Translations under genes and position numbers: made by a program
Notes under the pieces: model-generated
The model's input: only the letters and a program-made list of their open reading frames with translations
Told to the model about the DNA's origin: nothing
The model's database searches: none
In this document: one piece after another, positions 33,778-42,065 of the stretch
Position numbering within the stretch: the stretch's first letter is position 1
Layout of the letters: each line of letters starts with the position of its first letter
Assembly: GCF_001278055.1 (NCBI RefSeq)
Contig: NZ_CP010802.1
Span: 3,224,001 to 3,288,000 of the forward strand
Direction of reading: 5' to 3'
Length of the DNA stretch: 64,000 nt
Source of the DNA: Desulfuromonas soudanensis
GTDB taxonomy: Bacteria > Desulfobacterota > Desulfuromonadia > Desulfuromonadales > WTL

Positions 33778-35226
33778 ATGAGTAGTACCAAGAAGCAGGA
33801 AAACTATTTCAAGGACTGGCAAAACCGGGAAGAGCTCGCCGAAACGGCCCTCCCCCTCATCGGCCGGCTCTACCGCAACCACGGCGTCGTCACCACCGTC
33901 TACGGGCGCTCCCTGGTCAACAAGTCGACCATCGACATCCTCAAGGCCCACCGCTTTGCCCGGCAGATTCTCGAGAACGAACTCTCGATCCGGGACAGTT
34001 TTCCGGTCATCGAGGCGATGACCCGCCTGGACCTCGCCCCCGGCAAGGTCGACATCGGCAAGCTGACCATCCGCTTCCAGGCCCAGGGAAACGGCCTCGA
34101 CCTCGACACCTTTCTGCGCCAGGAACTCGCCGCCATCAACACCGGCAAGGCTCCGATCCTCAGCGAGCCCCGCGACGTCGTTCTCTACGGCTTCGGCCGC
34201 ATCGGCCGCCTTCTCGCCCGCATCCTCATCGAGCAGGCCGGCGGCGGCGACAAGATGCGCCTCCGCGCCGCGGTGGTGCGCAAGGGGAGCGACGACGACC
34301 TGGCCAAGCGCGCCAGCCTCCTGCGCCGCGATTCGGTGCACGGCCCCTTCAACGGCGCCATCACCATCGACAAGGAGGAGAACGCGATCATCGCCAACGG
34401 CAACATGATCCGCATCATCTACTCCGACGCGCCGGAAACCGTCGACTACACCCAGTACGGAATCAGGGACGCCATCCTCGTCGACAACACCGGCAAATGG
34501 CGCGACCGCGACGGCCTCGGCCGTCACCTCCAGGCCAAGGGGATTTCCCGCGTCCTCCTCACCGCGCCCGGCAAGGGGACGATCCCCAACGTCGTCTACG
34601 GCGTCAACAACGATCTGATCCGGGACGAGGAGAGCATCCTCTCCGCCGCCAGTTGCACCACCAACGCCATCGTCCCGGTCCTCAAGGCGATCAACGACGG
34701 CTTCGGCATCGTCAACGGCCACGTGGAGACCTGCCACTCGTACACCAACGACCAGAACCTCATCGACAACTACCACGACAAGGACCGCCGCGGCCGCGGG
34801 GCCCCTCTCAACATGGTCATCACCGAGACCGGCGCCGCCAAGGCCGTGGCCAAGGCGCTGCCGGAACTGGCCGGCAAGCTCACCGGCAACGCCATCCGCG
34901 TGCCGACCCCCAACGTCTCGCTGGCCATCCTCAATCTGACTTTGGAGAAAGAGACGTCGGTGGCCGAGCTCAACAGCTATCTGCGCGACGTCTCCCTCGA
35001 CTCGCCGCTGCAGAACCAGATCGACTACACCAACTCCCCCGAGGCGGTCTCCAGCGACTTCGTCGGCAGCGAGTACGCCGGTGTGGTCGACTCCCTGGCC
35101 ACCATCGTCGAGAAAAACCGCTGCGTCCTCTATGTCTGGTACGACAACGAGTACGGCTACAGCTGCCAGGTGGTGCGCATGCTCGACCGCGTCGCCGGCC
35201 TCGAGCTCCCCTCCCTCCCCGCCTGA
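33778..35226 (+). CDS. gap: glyceraldehyde-3-phosphate dehydrogenase, long form
   Basis: 482 residues. About 130 extra N-terminal residues precede the nucleotide-binding motif (VVLYGFGRIGRLLARIL). The catalytic cysteine is in SAASCTTNAIVPV, and WYDNEYGYSCQVVRMLD is the usual C-terminal block. The long form occurs in many proteobacteria (often annotated gapB or gapN-like) and differs from the 335-residue housekeeping enzyme. Cofactor preference and direction cannot be read from sequence. ATG 33778 has a GGGAAGG site. A strong terminator follows. Confidence 0.94.
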   Translation: MSSTKKQENYFKDWQNREELAETALPLIGRLYRNHGVVTTVYGRSLVNKSTIDILKAHRFARQILENELSIRDSFPVIEAMTRLDLAPGKVDIGKLTIRFQAQGNGLDLDTFLRQELAAINTGKAPILSEPRDVVLYGFGRIGRLLARILIEQAGGGDKMRLRAAVVRKGSDDDLAKRASLLRRDSVHGPFNGAITIDKEENAIIANGNMIRIIYSDAPETVDYTQYGIRDAILVDNTGKWRDRDGLGRHLQAKGISRVLLTAPGKGTIPNVVYGVNNDLIRDEESILSAASCTTNAIVPVLKAINDGFGIVNGHVETCHSYTNDQNLIDNYHDKDRRGRGAPLNMVITETGAAKAVAKALPELAGKLTGNAIRVPTPNVSLAILNLTLEKETSVAELNSYLRDVSLDSPLQNQIDYTNSPEAVSSDFVGSEYAGVVDSLATIVEKNRCVLYVWYDNEYGYSCQVVRMLDRVAGLELPSLPA

Positions 35227-35252
35227 GGCAGATTCCATACATCTAAAGACAA

Positions 35253-35288
35253 CGAGGGCGTCCCGGATGGGGCGCCCTCGTTTTTTTT
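35253..35288 (+). terminator. intrinsic terminator of gap
   Basis: Stem CGAGGGCG / CGCCCTCG (within 35253-35280), followed by eight T. Confidence 0.92.
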
Positions 35289-35308
35289 AGTCCTGCCCTA
35301 CCCCCTGA

Positions 35309-36856
35309 TCAGACCCAGGCATCCTTTGTCCGCCGGCTCTCCCCTTCGTTAATCACCCGGATGGCGCTGCTCCCCTCGATGGGACACTTGGTTTCGCAGA
35401 TGCCGCAGCCGACACAGCGTTTTTTCAGCAGTCGAGGGAATTTGAGGTTGGTCGCCACCCCCTCGACAAGGACCTCCTTCTCCTCGAAAACAATCGCCTT
35501 CTCCCCCGTCGGACAGTGCTCCTCGCAAACCAGACATTCCACCCCTTCGGCAAAAGGGAGACAGCGATTTTTGTCGAAGACCGCCAGGCCGACGACCTCC
35601 TTCTTCTTCTCGGCCAGAGGGAGGAGGCGGATGGCGCCGGTGGGGCAGACCTGACCGCAGAGCGTGCAATTGTACTCGCAGTAGCCGATGCGCGGGACGA
35701 GGAGCGGGGTCCAGAGACCTGTCGCCCCGGCCTGGAGGAAGGCGGGGTGGAGAGCGCCGCCGATGCAGACTTTCAGGCATTCACCGCAGCGGATGCAGCG
35801 GCGCAAAAATTCCTCCTCATTCACGGCGCCGGGGGGACGAAGGAGGAAGGGGTTGCGGCGATAGACCGGCGGAGCGATCCCGACCACCGGCGCGATCAAA
35901 ACGCCCCCGGCCAGGGAGGCGAGGAGTCCCCGGCGGCTCAGATCGATCCCCACCCTCCCCTTCCCCGGATTGCCGAAGCTCCAAGTCACCCGGCGCTCGG
36001 GGCAGAAGTCGCTGCAGTCGAGACAGAGGAGGCACTCCTGGCGGCGATGCCCCCCGGCGGTCACCGCACCGGCGTGGCAGCGCTCGGTGCAGCTCCGGCA
36101 ATCGGCGCAAAGGGTCCCGGGGCGGCGAACCAGGAGCGCCCTGGAGGCGCAGAGACCGAAAAGGGCGCCGAGGGGACAGAGATTCTTGCACCAGAAGCGC
36201 CCCTCGACCTTCTCAAGAAAAATGATCGCGACAAAGACGACAAGGGTGAAGAGGGAGAGGGTGAAGTAGGGCTGCTGGAAGGCCAGGACGGTGTCGCGGA
36301 ACAGGGGGTAGGCGCCGTTGACCAGGGGCGAAAGGAGGGGCACGGAATGCTGATAGAAAAAATCGAAGAAATCGCTGAGGAGAAGATTGGCGGCCGGATA
36401 GAGCGAGAGCGTCAGGGTGCGAAGAAAGATCGCCAGGGGATCGAAGAGCCCGAACAGCTGCACGCCGAAGAGAGCGGCGGCGACTAGGAAGATCAGGAGA
36501 TAGTACTTGATCCGCCGCCGGCGGGGATAATTGCCGTTCGCTCCGCGCCCCAGCGCCTTGCCGCAGCCGTCGAGGGTGGTGCCGAGGGGACAGATCCAGC
36601 CGCAGAAGAATCGCCCGAAGAGCGCCGTCAAAAGGAGCAGGGCGAGGGCCGGCCAGAGAATCGCCCAGGGAAAGGAACCCGGAGCGAAGGCGGCGGCGAG
36701 AGCGGCGAGGGGGTCGAGGCGAAAGAGGAGGCCGACAGGATAGGGGAGCCTGTCCTCTCCCCGGTATTCCGTCGCCAGAAAGAGGGCGACGATGATTGCC
36801 AGGGAGAGGATCTGGACGGCGCGGCGCAGATTTCGGAGGGTCAGAAGGGTCTTCAA
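35309..36856 (-). CDS. membrane polyferredoxin, NapH-like fused to NapG-like part
   Basis: 515 residues. Residues 1-230 hold about five membrane helices with two NapH/NosR-type CxxxCP motifs (FFCGWICPLG, FWCKNLCPLG). Two more cysteine groups follow (CADCRSCTERC, CLLCLDCSDFC). Then comes SRRGLLASLAGGVLIAPVVG, which looks like an internal Tat-type signal, and after it four ferredoxin-like groups (CIRCGECLKVC, CEYNCTLCGQVC, ECLVCEEHC, CVGCGICETKC). It should carry electrons across or along the inner membrane into the periplasm, probably from quinol. It overlaps the DUF362 gene by 4 bases and is the last gene of the CRD/beta-helix operon. Confidence 0.88.
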   Translation of the reverse strand: MKTLLTLRNLRRAVQILSLAIIVALFLATEYRGEDRLPYPVGLLFRLDPLAALAAAFAPGSFPWAILWPALALLLLTALFGRFFCGWICPLGTTLDGCGKALGRGANGNYPRRRRIKYYLLIFLVAAALFGVQLFGLFDPLAIFLRTLTLSLYPAANLLLSDFFDFFYQHSVPLLSPLVNGAYPLFRDTVLAFQQPYFTLSLFTLVVFVAIIFLEKVEGRFWCKNLCPLGALFGLCASRALLVRRPGTLCADCRSCTERCHAGAVTAGGHRRQECLLCLDCSDFCPERRVTWSFGNPGKGRVGIDLSRRGLLASLAGGVLIAPVVGIAPPVYRRNPFLLRPPGAVNEEEFLRRCIRCGECLKVCIGGALHPAFLQAGATGLWTPLLVPRIGYCEYNCTLCGQVCPTGAIRLLPLAEKKKEVVGLAVFDKNRCLPFAEGVECLVCEEHCPTGEKAIVFEEKEVLVEGVATNLKFPRLLKKRCVGCGICETKCPIEGSSAIRVINEGESRRTKDAWV

Positions 36857-37773
36857 ACCATGCGCACCCTGGTTAAATCCATGACCCCCAGTCCGCGCCG
36901 GGCCCCGGCAACGATGGTTGGGATCTCCTCGGGGCGAAGGTCGAAGAGAGATACGGCGGCACTGTCGGCGGCGATGATATCGGGAGAGGCGATGAGGGTA
37001 TTTTTAACGCGCACGTCTTCGAGGCGCCCCCCCTGGGGTCCGTTGGCCACCAGAATCCGGGTGGCGTCGATGAGGGTCAGGGTCGAAGGGATAATGGTGT
37101 TGATATCGGCCAGGGACTCGGCGATTTCCCGATGGAGGGTGCCGCGGTTGCCGCCGATCACCCCCATCAGGTTCTTCATCCCCAGGGTAAGAATGGACAT
37201 GGAGTGATGCTTGGCAATCGGCAGGTTGATCAGGCGGTCGGCATCGAGGGCCGGTCCGTAAAAGGACCAGCGGGTCAGCTCCACCCCCCTCTTGATGTCG
37301 AGGTCGCGATAGGCGCGGCGCTCCATGTGCTCGATGACGGCCCGTTCGGATCCGATCTCCTCGACGGCCTGCTGGATGCCGCTCTGCACGTAGCAACGGC
37401 GGGGATCGTTGGCACTGCGATCGAAGACCCGCACTTTTTTGGCCCCGGCCTCGAGGCAGAGTTCGACGACGGTGCGCACCACCAGGGGATGGGTATTGGC
37501 CGCCAACTCGACGGTCCGATCCCAGCCGATGTTCGGCTTGACCACCACCGTTTCGCCCGGCTTGACGAAGGCGCCCATGCCCCCGAGGGCCGCCACCGTC
37601 CGGCGCACCAGCTCCGGGATCTCTTCTCCCCGACGCACCGCCACGGCAGGGAACGTCTCCGGACTTGCCGCGGCGGCCCAGAGGTCGAGAACCGGCACTC
37701 CGCCCATGGCCGTCACCGCCAGGGCGCTGCGCAGGGCTTGTCGAACAAATTGGCGGCGATCAATTGCCGGCAT
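36853..37773 (-). CDS. DUF362-domain protein with Tat-type signal
   Basis: 306 residues. A Tat-like N-terminus (DRRQFVRQALRSALAVTAMGG) is followed by the DUF362 domain: GETVVVKPNIGWDR, ANTHPLVVRTVVELCLEAGAKKVRVFDRS, NLPIAKHHSMSILTLGMKNLMGVIGGNRG. DUF362 proteins often occur beside polyferredoxins in anaerobes and sometimes carry ferredoxin domains; this one has none. The function of the family is not established. It is coupled by a 4-base overlap to the polyferredoxin gene. Confidence 0.85.
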   Translation of the reverse strand: MPAIDRRQFVRQALRSALAVTAMGGVPVLDLWAAAASPETFPAVAVRRGEEIPELVRRTVAALGGMGAFVKPGETVVVKPNIGWDRTVELAANTHPLVVRTVVELCLEAGAKKVRVFDRSANDPRRCYVQSGIQQAVEEIGSERAVIEHMERRAYRDLDIKRGVELTRWSFYGPALDADRLINLPIAKHHSMSILTLGMKNLMGVIGGNRGTLHREIAESLADINTIIPSTLTLIDATRILVANGPQGGRLEDVRVKNTLIASPDIIAADSAAVSLFDLRPEEIPTIVAGARRGLGVMDLTRVRMV

Positions 37774-37799
37774 CTTGCCTCCCGGGGGAACCCCCCTCT

Positions 37800-38408
37800 T
37801 CAGATCAGCTGACCGTCCTTGAGAAACTGCCGGGCCACGGCGGCGATATTTTCACCGGCGGCCTTCGCTTCGAGGCGTTGCATGGCGGGAGCGTCGATCG
37901 CCCCGCCGAGTTTGTTGATCAGACGGGCCAGGGCGGGAAATTTTTTCAACGTGTCCTTGCGCACCACGGGGGCGGCCTGAGCCGCCACCCCCGCGGGGGC
38001 CACCCTTGGCTCGTCGAAGCCGATCGGCTTGAGCCAGACCAGGTTGAGCTCCTGGTTGTAGGTGTCCTTGACCGCCTGATAAAGCGCTTCGGGATCGGAT
38101 ATCGCCGCCCCGTGAAGGATTTCCACCTGCCCGACGCCGGTGTACTCCACATAGAGGTCGAGGTCGGCCTTGAGGAGGGAGGCGTGGGCTGCGGCCGAGG
38201 AGTCGAAACGCTGGACCTTCACCGACGTCCCGGTGCGCTCGCTGATGAGGATCGACAGGAGCTGGGCCAGGATATCCTGCTGCACCGTCCCGGTGGAGCC
38301 GATCACCAGGGTCTTGCCGACGCAGGCCCCGGCGGGGAGGACGGCAGCGGCAAAGAGGATAAAGGATGCCAGAACGAGAGCGAGCAGGGGGAAAAACGTC
38401 TTTTTCAT
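37800..38408 (-). CDS. ProX/OsmF-like substrate-binding protein, shortened
   Basis: 202 residues with signal peptide (MKKTFFPLLALVLASFILFAAAVLPAGA). The first part matches lobe I of glycine-betaine-type binding proteins: GSTGTVQQDILAQLLSILI, and ADLDLYVEYTGVGQVEILHG with the family YTG motif. After LVWLKPIGF it jumps to the C-terminal segment (FPALARLINKLGGAIDAPAMQRL). About 90 residues, corresponding to most of lobe II, are missing compared with the usual ~300 residues. No ABC permease or ATPase gene is nearby. ATG 38408 has an AAGGAG site and overlaps the previous gene. It may be a sensor or periplasmic partner, not a transporter part (inference). Confidence 0.78.
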   Translation of the reverse strand: MKKTFFPLLALVLASFILFAAAVLPAGACVGKTLVIGSTGTVQQDILAQLLSILISERTGTSVKVQRFDSSAAAHASLLKADLDLYVEYTGVGQVEILHGAAISDPEALYQAVKDTYNQELNLVWLKPIGFDEPRVAPAGVAAQAAPVVRKDTLKKFPALARLINKLGGAIDAPAMQRLEAKAAGENIAAVARQFLKDGQLI

Positions 38409-39298
38409 AATTGATCTCCTTGGTGCAGGTGCCATGCGTCTATGGGGACCGGAGCGGCGAGGGGCTCGGGGGCCCTGACCGTTCCCAGACTCCGATCGAA
38501 ACGGTGATCAAAGAAGGTGGAGGCCACGGCCTCCGGATCGCTGCTCCCCCACCAGTTGCCGGGGAGGGTAACGTCGCCCTGCTGTTCCAGCCCCAGCTTG
38601 ACGCTGTAGGCAAGGCTGCCGACGATGTTGTTCCCCTCGATGACGGCCCTGTCGTCGCCCCGGGTGACGACGAAGATACCGATGTCGTTGTCGCGGATCT
38701 CGTTGTGGTGGATATGAGCCGTGCTCCCCCGCTCTTCGTAGCGCAGTCCGTGGCTGTTGTCGTGAATGCGGTTGCCGGCCAGTTCGAGCTTGACCGTCGA
38801 GAAGCGCACGCCGTCGACGTTGTAGCGGAAGACCGAGTCGACGATGCGGGCCTGGCAGAAGTGGATCTGGACGCCGCTGTAGGCGTACTCGCTGACCACC
38901 CAGGAAAGTTCGGCGCGCCGGGCGAAGTCGAGATAGAGATATTTCCAGTCGGCCTTCTGGGGTTTTGCGGCGCCGCTGGTAAAGACAATCGGCGCCCCCT
39001 TCGTTCCCCGGGCGAGAAGTTCCCCTTCCACCAGCAGTTCCGAATCGCCGATGCCGTCCCCGTCCCCGTCGATTTTGCTGAAGACGACGCGGGTCCCGGG
39101 AAGGATCGTCAGCCGACCCTCCTTCTTGACGGTGGCCACCCCGCTGATTCTCACCTCGCCCGACCAGACCACCGCCTCGGTGATGACCGGGGAGTTTAAA
39201 ATCAGCAGGTGCTTTGCCCCCCTCCCCTGACAGCCGCCGGAAACGAAGAGCAGGCACGTCAAAAGGAAGACGGAGGCCAAAGGTTTTCCCCGATTCAT
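38405..39298 (-). CDS. right-handed beta-helix (NosD-like) lipoprotein
   Basis: 297 residues; lipobox VSGGC. An N-terminal cap (VWSGEVRISGVATVKKEGRLTILPGTRV, in family terms) and a calcium-loop-like DGDGDGIGDS precede parallel beta-helix coils (SVFRYNVDGVRFS, NRIHDNSHGLRYEE, NEIRDNDIGIFVV, NNIVGSLAYSVKL). It ends with the hallmark GNWWGSSDPE. It is the same subfamily as the N-terminal half of the gene at 47811-49649. Such proteins bind carbohydrate or protein; NosD helps copper-enzyme maturation. It is the fourth beta-helix protein of the operon. Confidence 0.85.
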   Translation of the reverse strand: MNRGKPLASVFLLTCLLFVSGGCQGRGAKHLLILNSPVITEAVVWSGEVRISGVATVKKEGRLTILPGTRVVFSKIDGDGDGIGDSELLVEGELLARGTKGAPIVFTSGAAKPQKADWKYLYLDFARRAELSWVVSEYAYSGVQIHFCQARIVDSVFRYNVDGVRFSTVKLELAGNRIHDNSHGLRYEERGSTAHIHHNEIRDNDIGIFVVTRGDDRAVIEGNNIVGSLAYSVKLGLEQQGDVTLPGNWWGSSDPEAVASTFFDHRFDRSLGTVRAPEPLAAPVPIDAWHLHQGDQL

Positions 39299-39308
39299 CG
39301 CGTCCCTC

Positions 39309-39611
39309 TCAATGGACCTTCCCCCCGTCCGGGGCAGGTTTTGGACGTTCGCCTTCCACGGCGCCGTGGGTCCGTTCGTAGCGGGCGAGGTTGTCCTGCA
39401 GCGCCGCAATCAGGCGCTTGACGTGCCGGGGAGAGGTGATCACCCGGCTGCGCACCTTGGCCCGGGGAGCCTGCGGCGGAACGAAGATGAAGTCGAGCGT
39501 GAACTCCGAATCGCTGTGATTGACGACGGCCAGGTTGGCATAGACACCCTGGGCCATCTCCTCGTCGAGCTGGATTTCCAGTTTCACCTCGGCGGGTTTC
39601 TTTTCGCTCAT
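39309..39611 (-). CDS. DUF3467-family small protein
   Basis: 100 residues, no signal peptide, probably cytoplasmic. The core (QGVYANLAVVNHSDSEFTLDFIFVPPQAPRAKVRSRVITSP, read with HVKRLIAALQDNLARYE) is typical of DUF3467, a family of about 100 residues with unknown function. ATG 39611 is preferred to the adjacent ATG 39614 on spacing from GGAG. It is the only likely soluble cytoplasmic protein in an operon of exported ones, so it may have a regulatory or chaperone role. Confidence 0.85.
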   Translation of the reverse strand: MSEKKPAEVKLEIQLDEEMAQGVYANLAVVNHSDSEFTLDFIFVPPQAPRAKVRSRVITSPRHVKRLIAALQDNLARYERTHGAVEGERPKPAPDGGKVH

Positions 39612-39660
39612 CATATCTCCATTGCACGGATTAAGGCAACGCCCGGAGAAGCCGGGGATG

Positions 39661-40695
39661 CTACTGCAGGTCGATCGGCTCGACAATAATAGTGATCCCC
39701 TCGAGAGCGGCGCCGGCGCCGACGTCCAGGCCGTGGTCCGCCGACTCGTCGTACATCCCGAAGAGCTCCCCCGGCGCCGGGGAATCGCCGTAGCGCTCCC
39801 GGGCGCCGAGATAATAGGTGCCGGGCTCTTTGAGGGTCAGGGTGAAGAGGCCGTCGCTGCCGGTGGCGGGGGAGAGGGCCGCCGGGCGCTGGTGGCCGAT
39901 GACCCGGTCGGTGTAGGCGAAGACATGAACACCAGGGACGGCCTTGCCCTTGTCGTCGGTGACCCGGCCGGAAACCCTGGGGCCGCTGCGGCGATCGAAG
40001 ACTTCGCTTTCGGCCTCGTCCTTGACCTTGCGCACCGCCGTCAGCTGCACCCGGACCGTCTTCCCCGCCCTGGCCAGCAGGGGGTTTCCCGGATAGACGG
40101 ACAGATAGTCCCCCTCGAGGATCGGCCCGACGCGCCCTCCCCCCTGGCGCTTGCGGGCGGCGAGAAAGTAGCCGCTTTCGGGGAGCCCTTCAAAAATAAA
40201 GGAGCCGTCGCTCCCGGTGGGGAGGGAGAGCCGGTACCCCTGTCCCTTGAGATCCTCGGCGGCGTCGAGATAGAGAGAGACGTAGGCCCCGGCCAGGGGA
40301 CGCCCCTCGAATAGGATTTTCCCCTCGATGGCTGCCGAATATTCGTCCTCATAGGCAGCAAAAATTGGCGGGTCGACCGGGACGGCCTGCAGCCCGGCCC
40401 AGACGGGACTTCCGGAAACGGCGACGGGGTTGCGCCCGCAAAAGGCAAAATAACGATTTCCTTCGTCGCGGGCGAAGAGGGCGTAGAGGCCGTCCGGCAG
40501 TTCGAGCCGGAAAGCGCCGTCCTCCTCCGTCGGTGCCGAGAGGGCCAGGGGGGGAGCGGAGAAGTCGAGGCCGCCATGGGCTTCGACCCGCATCCCGGCC
40601 AGGGGGGCATCGCCGAGCACCACCCGCCCCGTAACCGTTCCGCCCCACAGGGACGCCGGCAGAAGGAGGAGGAGAAGGAATAAAATCGTCCTCAC
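39661..40695 (-). CDS. three-module carboxypeptidase-regulatory-like (CRD) secreted protein F
   Basis: 344 residues, Sec signal (MRTILFLLLLLLPASLWGG). Three CRD/transthyretin-like beta-sandwich modules begin near residues 20, 125 and 235 (VTGRVVLGDAPLAGMRV, IEGKILFEGRPLAGAYV, VSGRVTDDKGKAVPGVHV). Each is followed by DG.F..(L)P.G.Y.L.AR. Modules 1 and 2 end in a NPV/NPL turn (FCGRNPVAV, VYPGNPLLA); the last ends GMYDESADHGLDV. It is one of four paralogues in the operon. It is secreted to the periplasm or beyond; the binding partner is unknown. It overlaps the next beta-helix gene by 4 bases. Confidence 0.85.
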   Translation of the reverse strand: MRTILFLLLLLLPASLWGGTVTGRVVLGDAPLAGMRVEAHGGLDFSAPPLALSAPTEEDGAFRLELPDGLYALFARDEGNRYFAFCGRNPVAVSGSPVWAGLQAVPVDPPIFAAYEDEYSAAIEGKILFEGRPLAGAYVSLYLDAAEDLKGQGYRLSLPTGSDGSFIFEGLPESGYFLAARKRQGGGRVGPILEGDYLSVYPGNPLLARAGKTVRVQLTAVRKVKDEAESEVFDRRSGPRVSGRVTDDKGKAVPGVHVFAYTDRVIGHQRPAALSPATGSDGLFTLTLKEPGTYYLGARERYGDSPAPGELFGMYDESADHGLDVGAGAALEGITIIVEPIDLQ

Positions 40696-42065
40696 GGGGT
40701 CACCTCCAGACCGGCCCCTTTTGCCGGCGCCTCCAGCCAGGGGCTGAAGACCACCCGGTCGAGACGATAGCTGTCGGGTCCGAACCCCTCATAGATGACT
40801 TCCGGCTTGTCGCAGCGATCGAAAAAGATCTCCAGGTTCCCCTCGCTCCCGGCGGCGGCCAGCTTCGCCGTATCTTTTCCCCACCAGTTGCCGCTGACAT
40901 CCACGTAGTCGTTGAAGACGGTGGGGGCCTTGGCCAGCAGGGGGTTCTGGCTTTTGCGGGAGAGAGCCTCTTTCTGCACCATGCCGCTCGATCCCGAACG
41001 CTTCTCCCAGTCGGCACTCTGGAAAATTCCGAGTTCCACCCCCCTCCCGTTGTCGAGAAAATTGTTCTCTCTCACCTGCGGATAGGAGGAATAGTCGACA
41101 AAGAGGGCCAGTCCGTTTTTTTCGATGCGGTTGAGACGGACTTCCGGATTGGACTTACGGTTGTTGTACAACGCCGTCCTGTTCCCCCGCAGCAGATTGC
41201 GGGCCACCCGGGGGGAACCGAACTGGTCGTTGCGGATCGCCGTCTCGTTGTCGAGGAATCGATTGTTTTCCACCACCGGATAGGAAAAGGAAAAGTTCAC
41301 CAAGGCATTTTCGTTCTTCTCGAAGGTGTTGGCGAGAATCGTCGGGGTGTTCTGGGTCTGATTGCAGAAGATGCCGACGCCGTTTTCCACGAAGCGGTTC
41401 TTTTCAATCCGGTCGGGATATTTCTGCACCAGGGTTATCCCCTGCTTGTTCTTGAAAAAGAGGTTGTCGACGATGGCGCCGCTGCTGTTGTGGGAGGCGA
41501 AGATCGCTGTGTTTGTATGACCTTCGAAATGGTTGCCGCGGATGACCGGAGTCGATTTCATCTCGTTTTCGATTCCCATCCCGTTGCCGACGAAGCGGCA
41601 GTCCTCGATGAGGGAGTGCGACTCGCGCAGCAGCTTGATGGCCGCCGTACAGTCGGCAAAGGTGCTGCCGCGCACCGTCAGATCCGTGGCGATACTGCTG
41701 AGGGCCGCCTCGGCCCTGGAAAAACGGGCCTGCTCGATGACACTGCCGGGCGGAGCCTCGACAAACTCGATCCCCTGCCACTTCTCCACGGCGATAAAGA
41801 CAACGGGGGAGGCGGCCGTTCCCTGAACGAGAAGAACCCCCTGCACCATGAGGCGCGCGGCGGCATCGACGGGGCGAACCCGGGTTCCGGCGGCAATGGT
41901 CAGGGTCGCCCCGGAAGGGACGGTCACCGGAGCCGCCAGCACCACTTCGCCGCGCCAGGTCGTATTCCCCGACAGGGGTCCGGAATAGGTGGCGGCTTCG
42001 GCCAGGGGACTTCCGCAGAAAAACAGAGCAAGAAGCAGGCTAGGGAAGCAATTTCTTTTCCACAT
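40692..42065 (-). CDS. right-handed beta-helix secreted protein E
   Basis: 457 residues with Sec signal peptide (ends near PLAEA). The cap (TTWRGEVVLAAPVTVPSGATLTIAAGTRVRP, split here as family motif) leads into about nine beta-helix coils of the type N.F..N..(G/A)I.....(S/P)P.I.(G/E), for example NRFVENGVGIFC, NTFEKNENALVN, NRFLDNETAIRN. GNWWGKDTAKLA is at residues about 385-396. The C-terminus carries a conserved tail (SYRLDRVVFSPW) shared with the paralogue at 43071. There is no lipobox. The start overlaps the end of the preceding CRD gene by 26 bases, so they are translated in close coupling. Confidence 0.86.
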   Translation of the reverse strand: MWKRNCFPSLLLALFFCGSPLAEAATYSGPLSGNTTWRGEVVLAAPVTVPSGATLTIAAGTRVRPVDAAARLMVQGVLLVQGTAASPVVFIAVEKWQGIEFVEAPPGSVIEQARFSRAEAALSSIATDLTVRGSTFADCTAAIKLLRESHSLIEDCRFVGNGMGIENEMKSTPVIRGNHFEGHTNTAIFASHNSSGAIVDNLFFKNKQGITLVQKYPDRIEKNRFVENGVGIFCNQTQNTPTILANTFEKNENALVNFSFSYPVVENNRFLDNETAIRNDQFGSPRVARNLLRGNRTALYNNRKSNPEVRLNRIEKNGLALFVDYSSYPQVRENNFLDNGRGVELGIFQSADWEKRSGSSGMVQKEALSRKSQNPLLAKAPTVFNDYVDVSGNWWGKDTAKLAAAGSEGNLEIFFDRCDKPEVIYEGFGPDSYRLDRVVFSPWLEAPAKGAGLEVTP

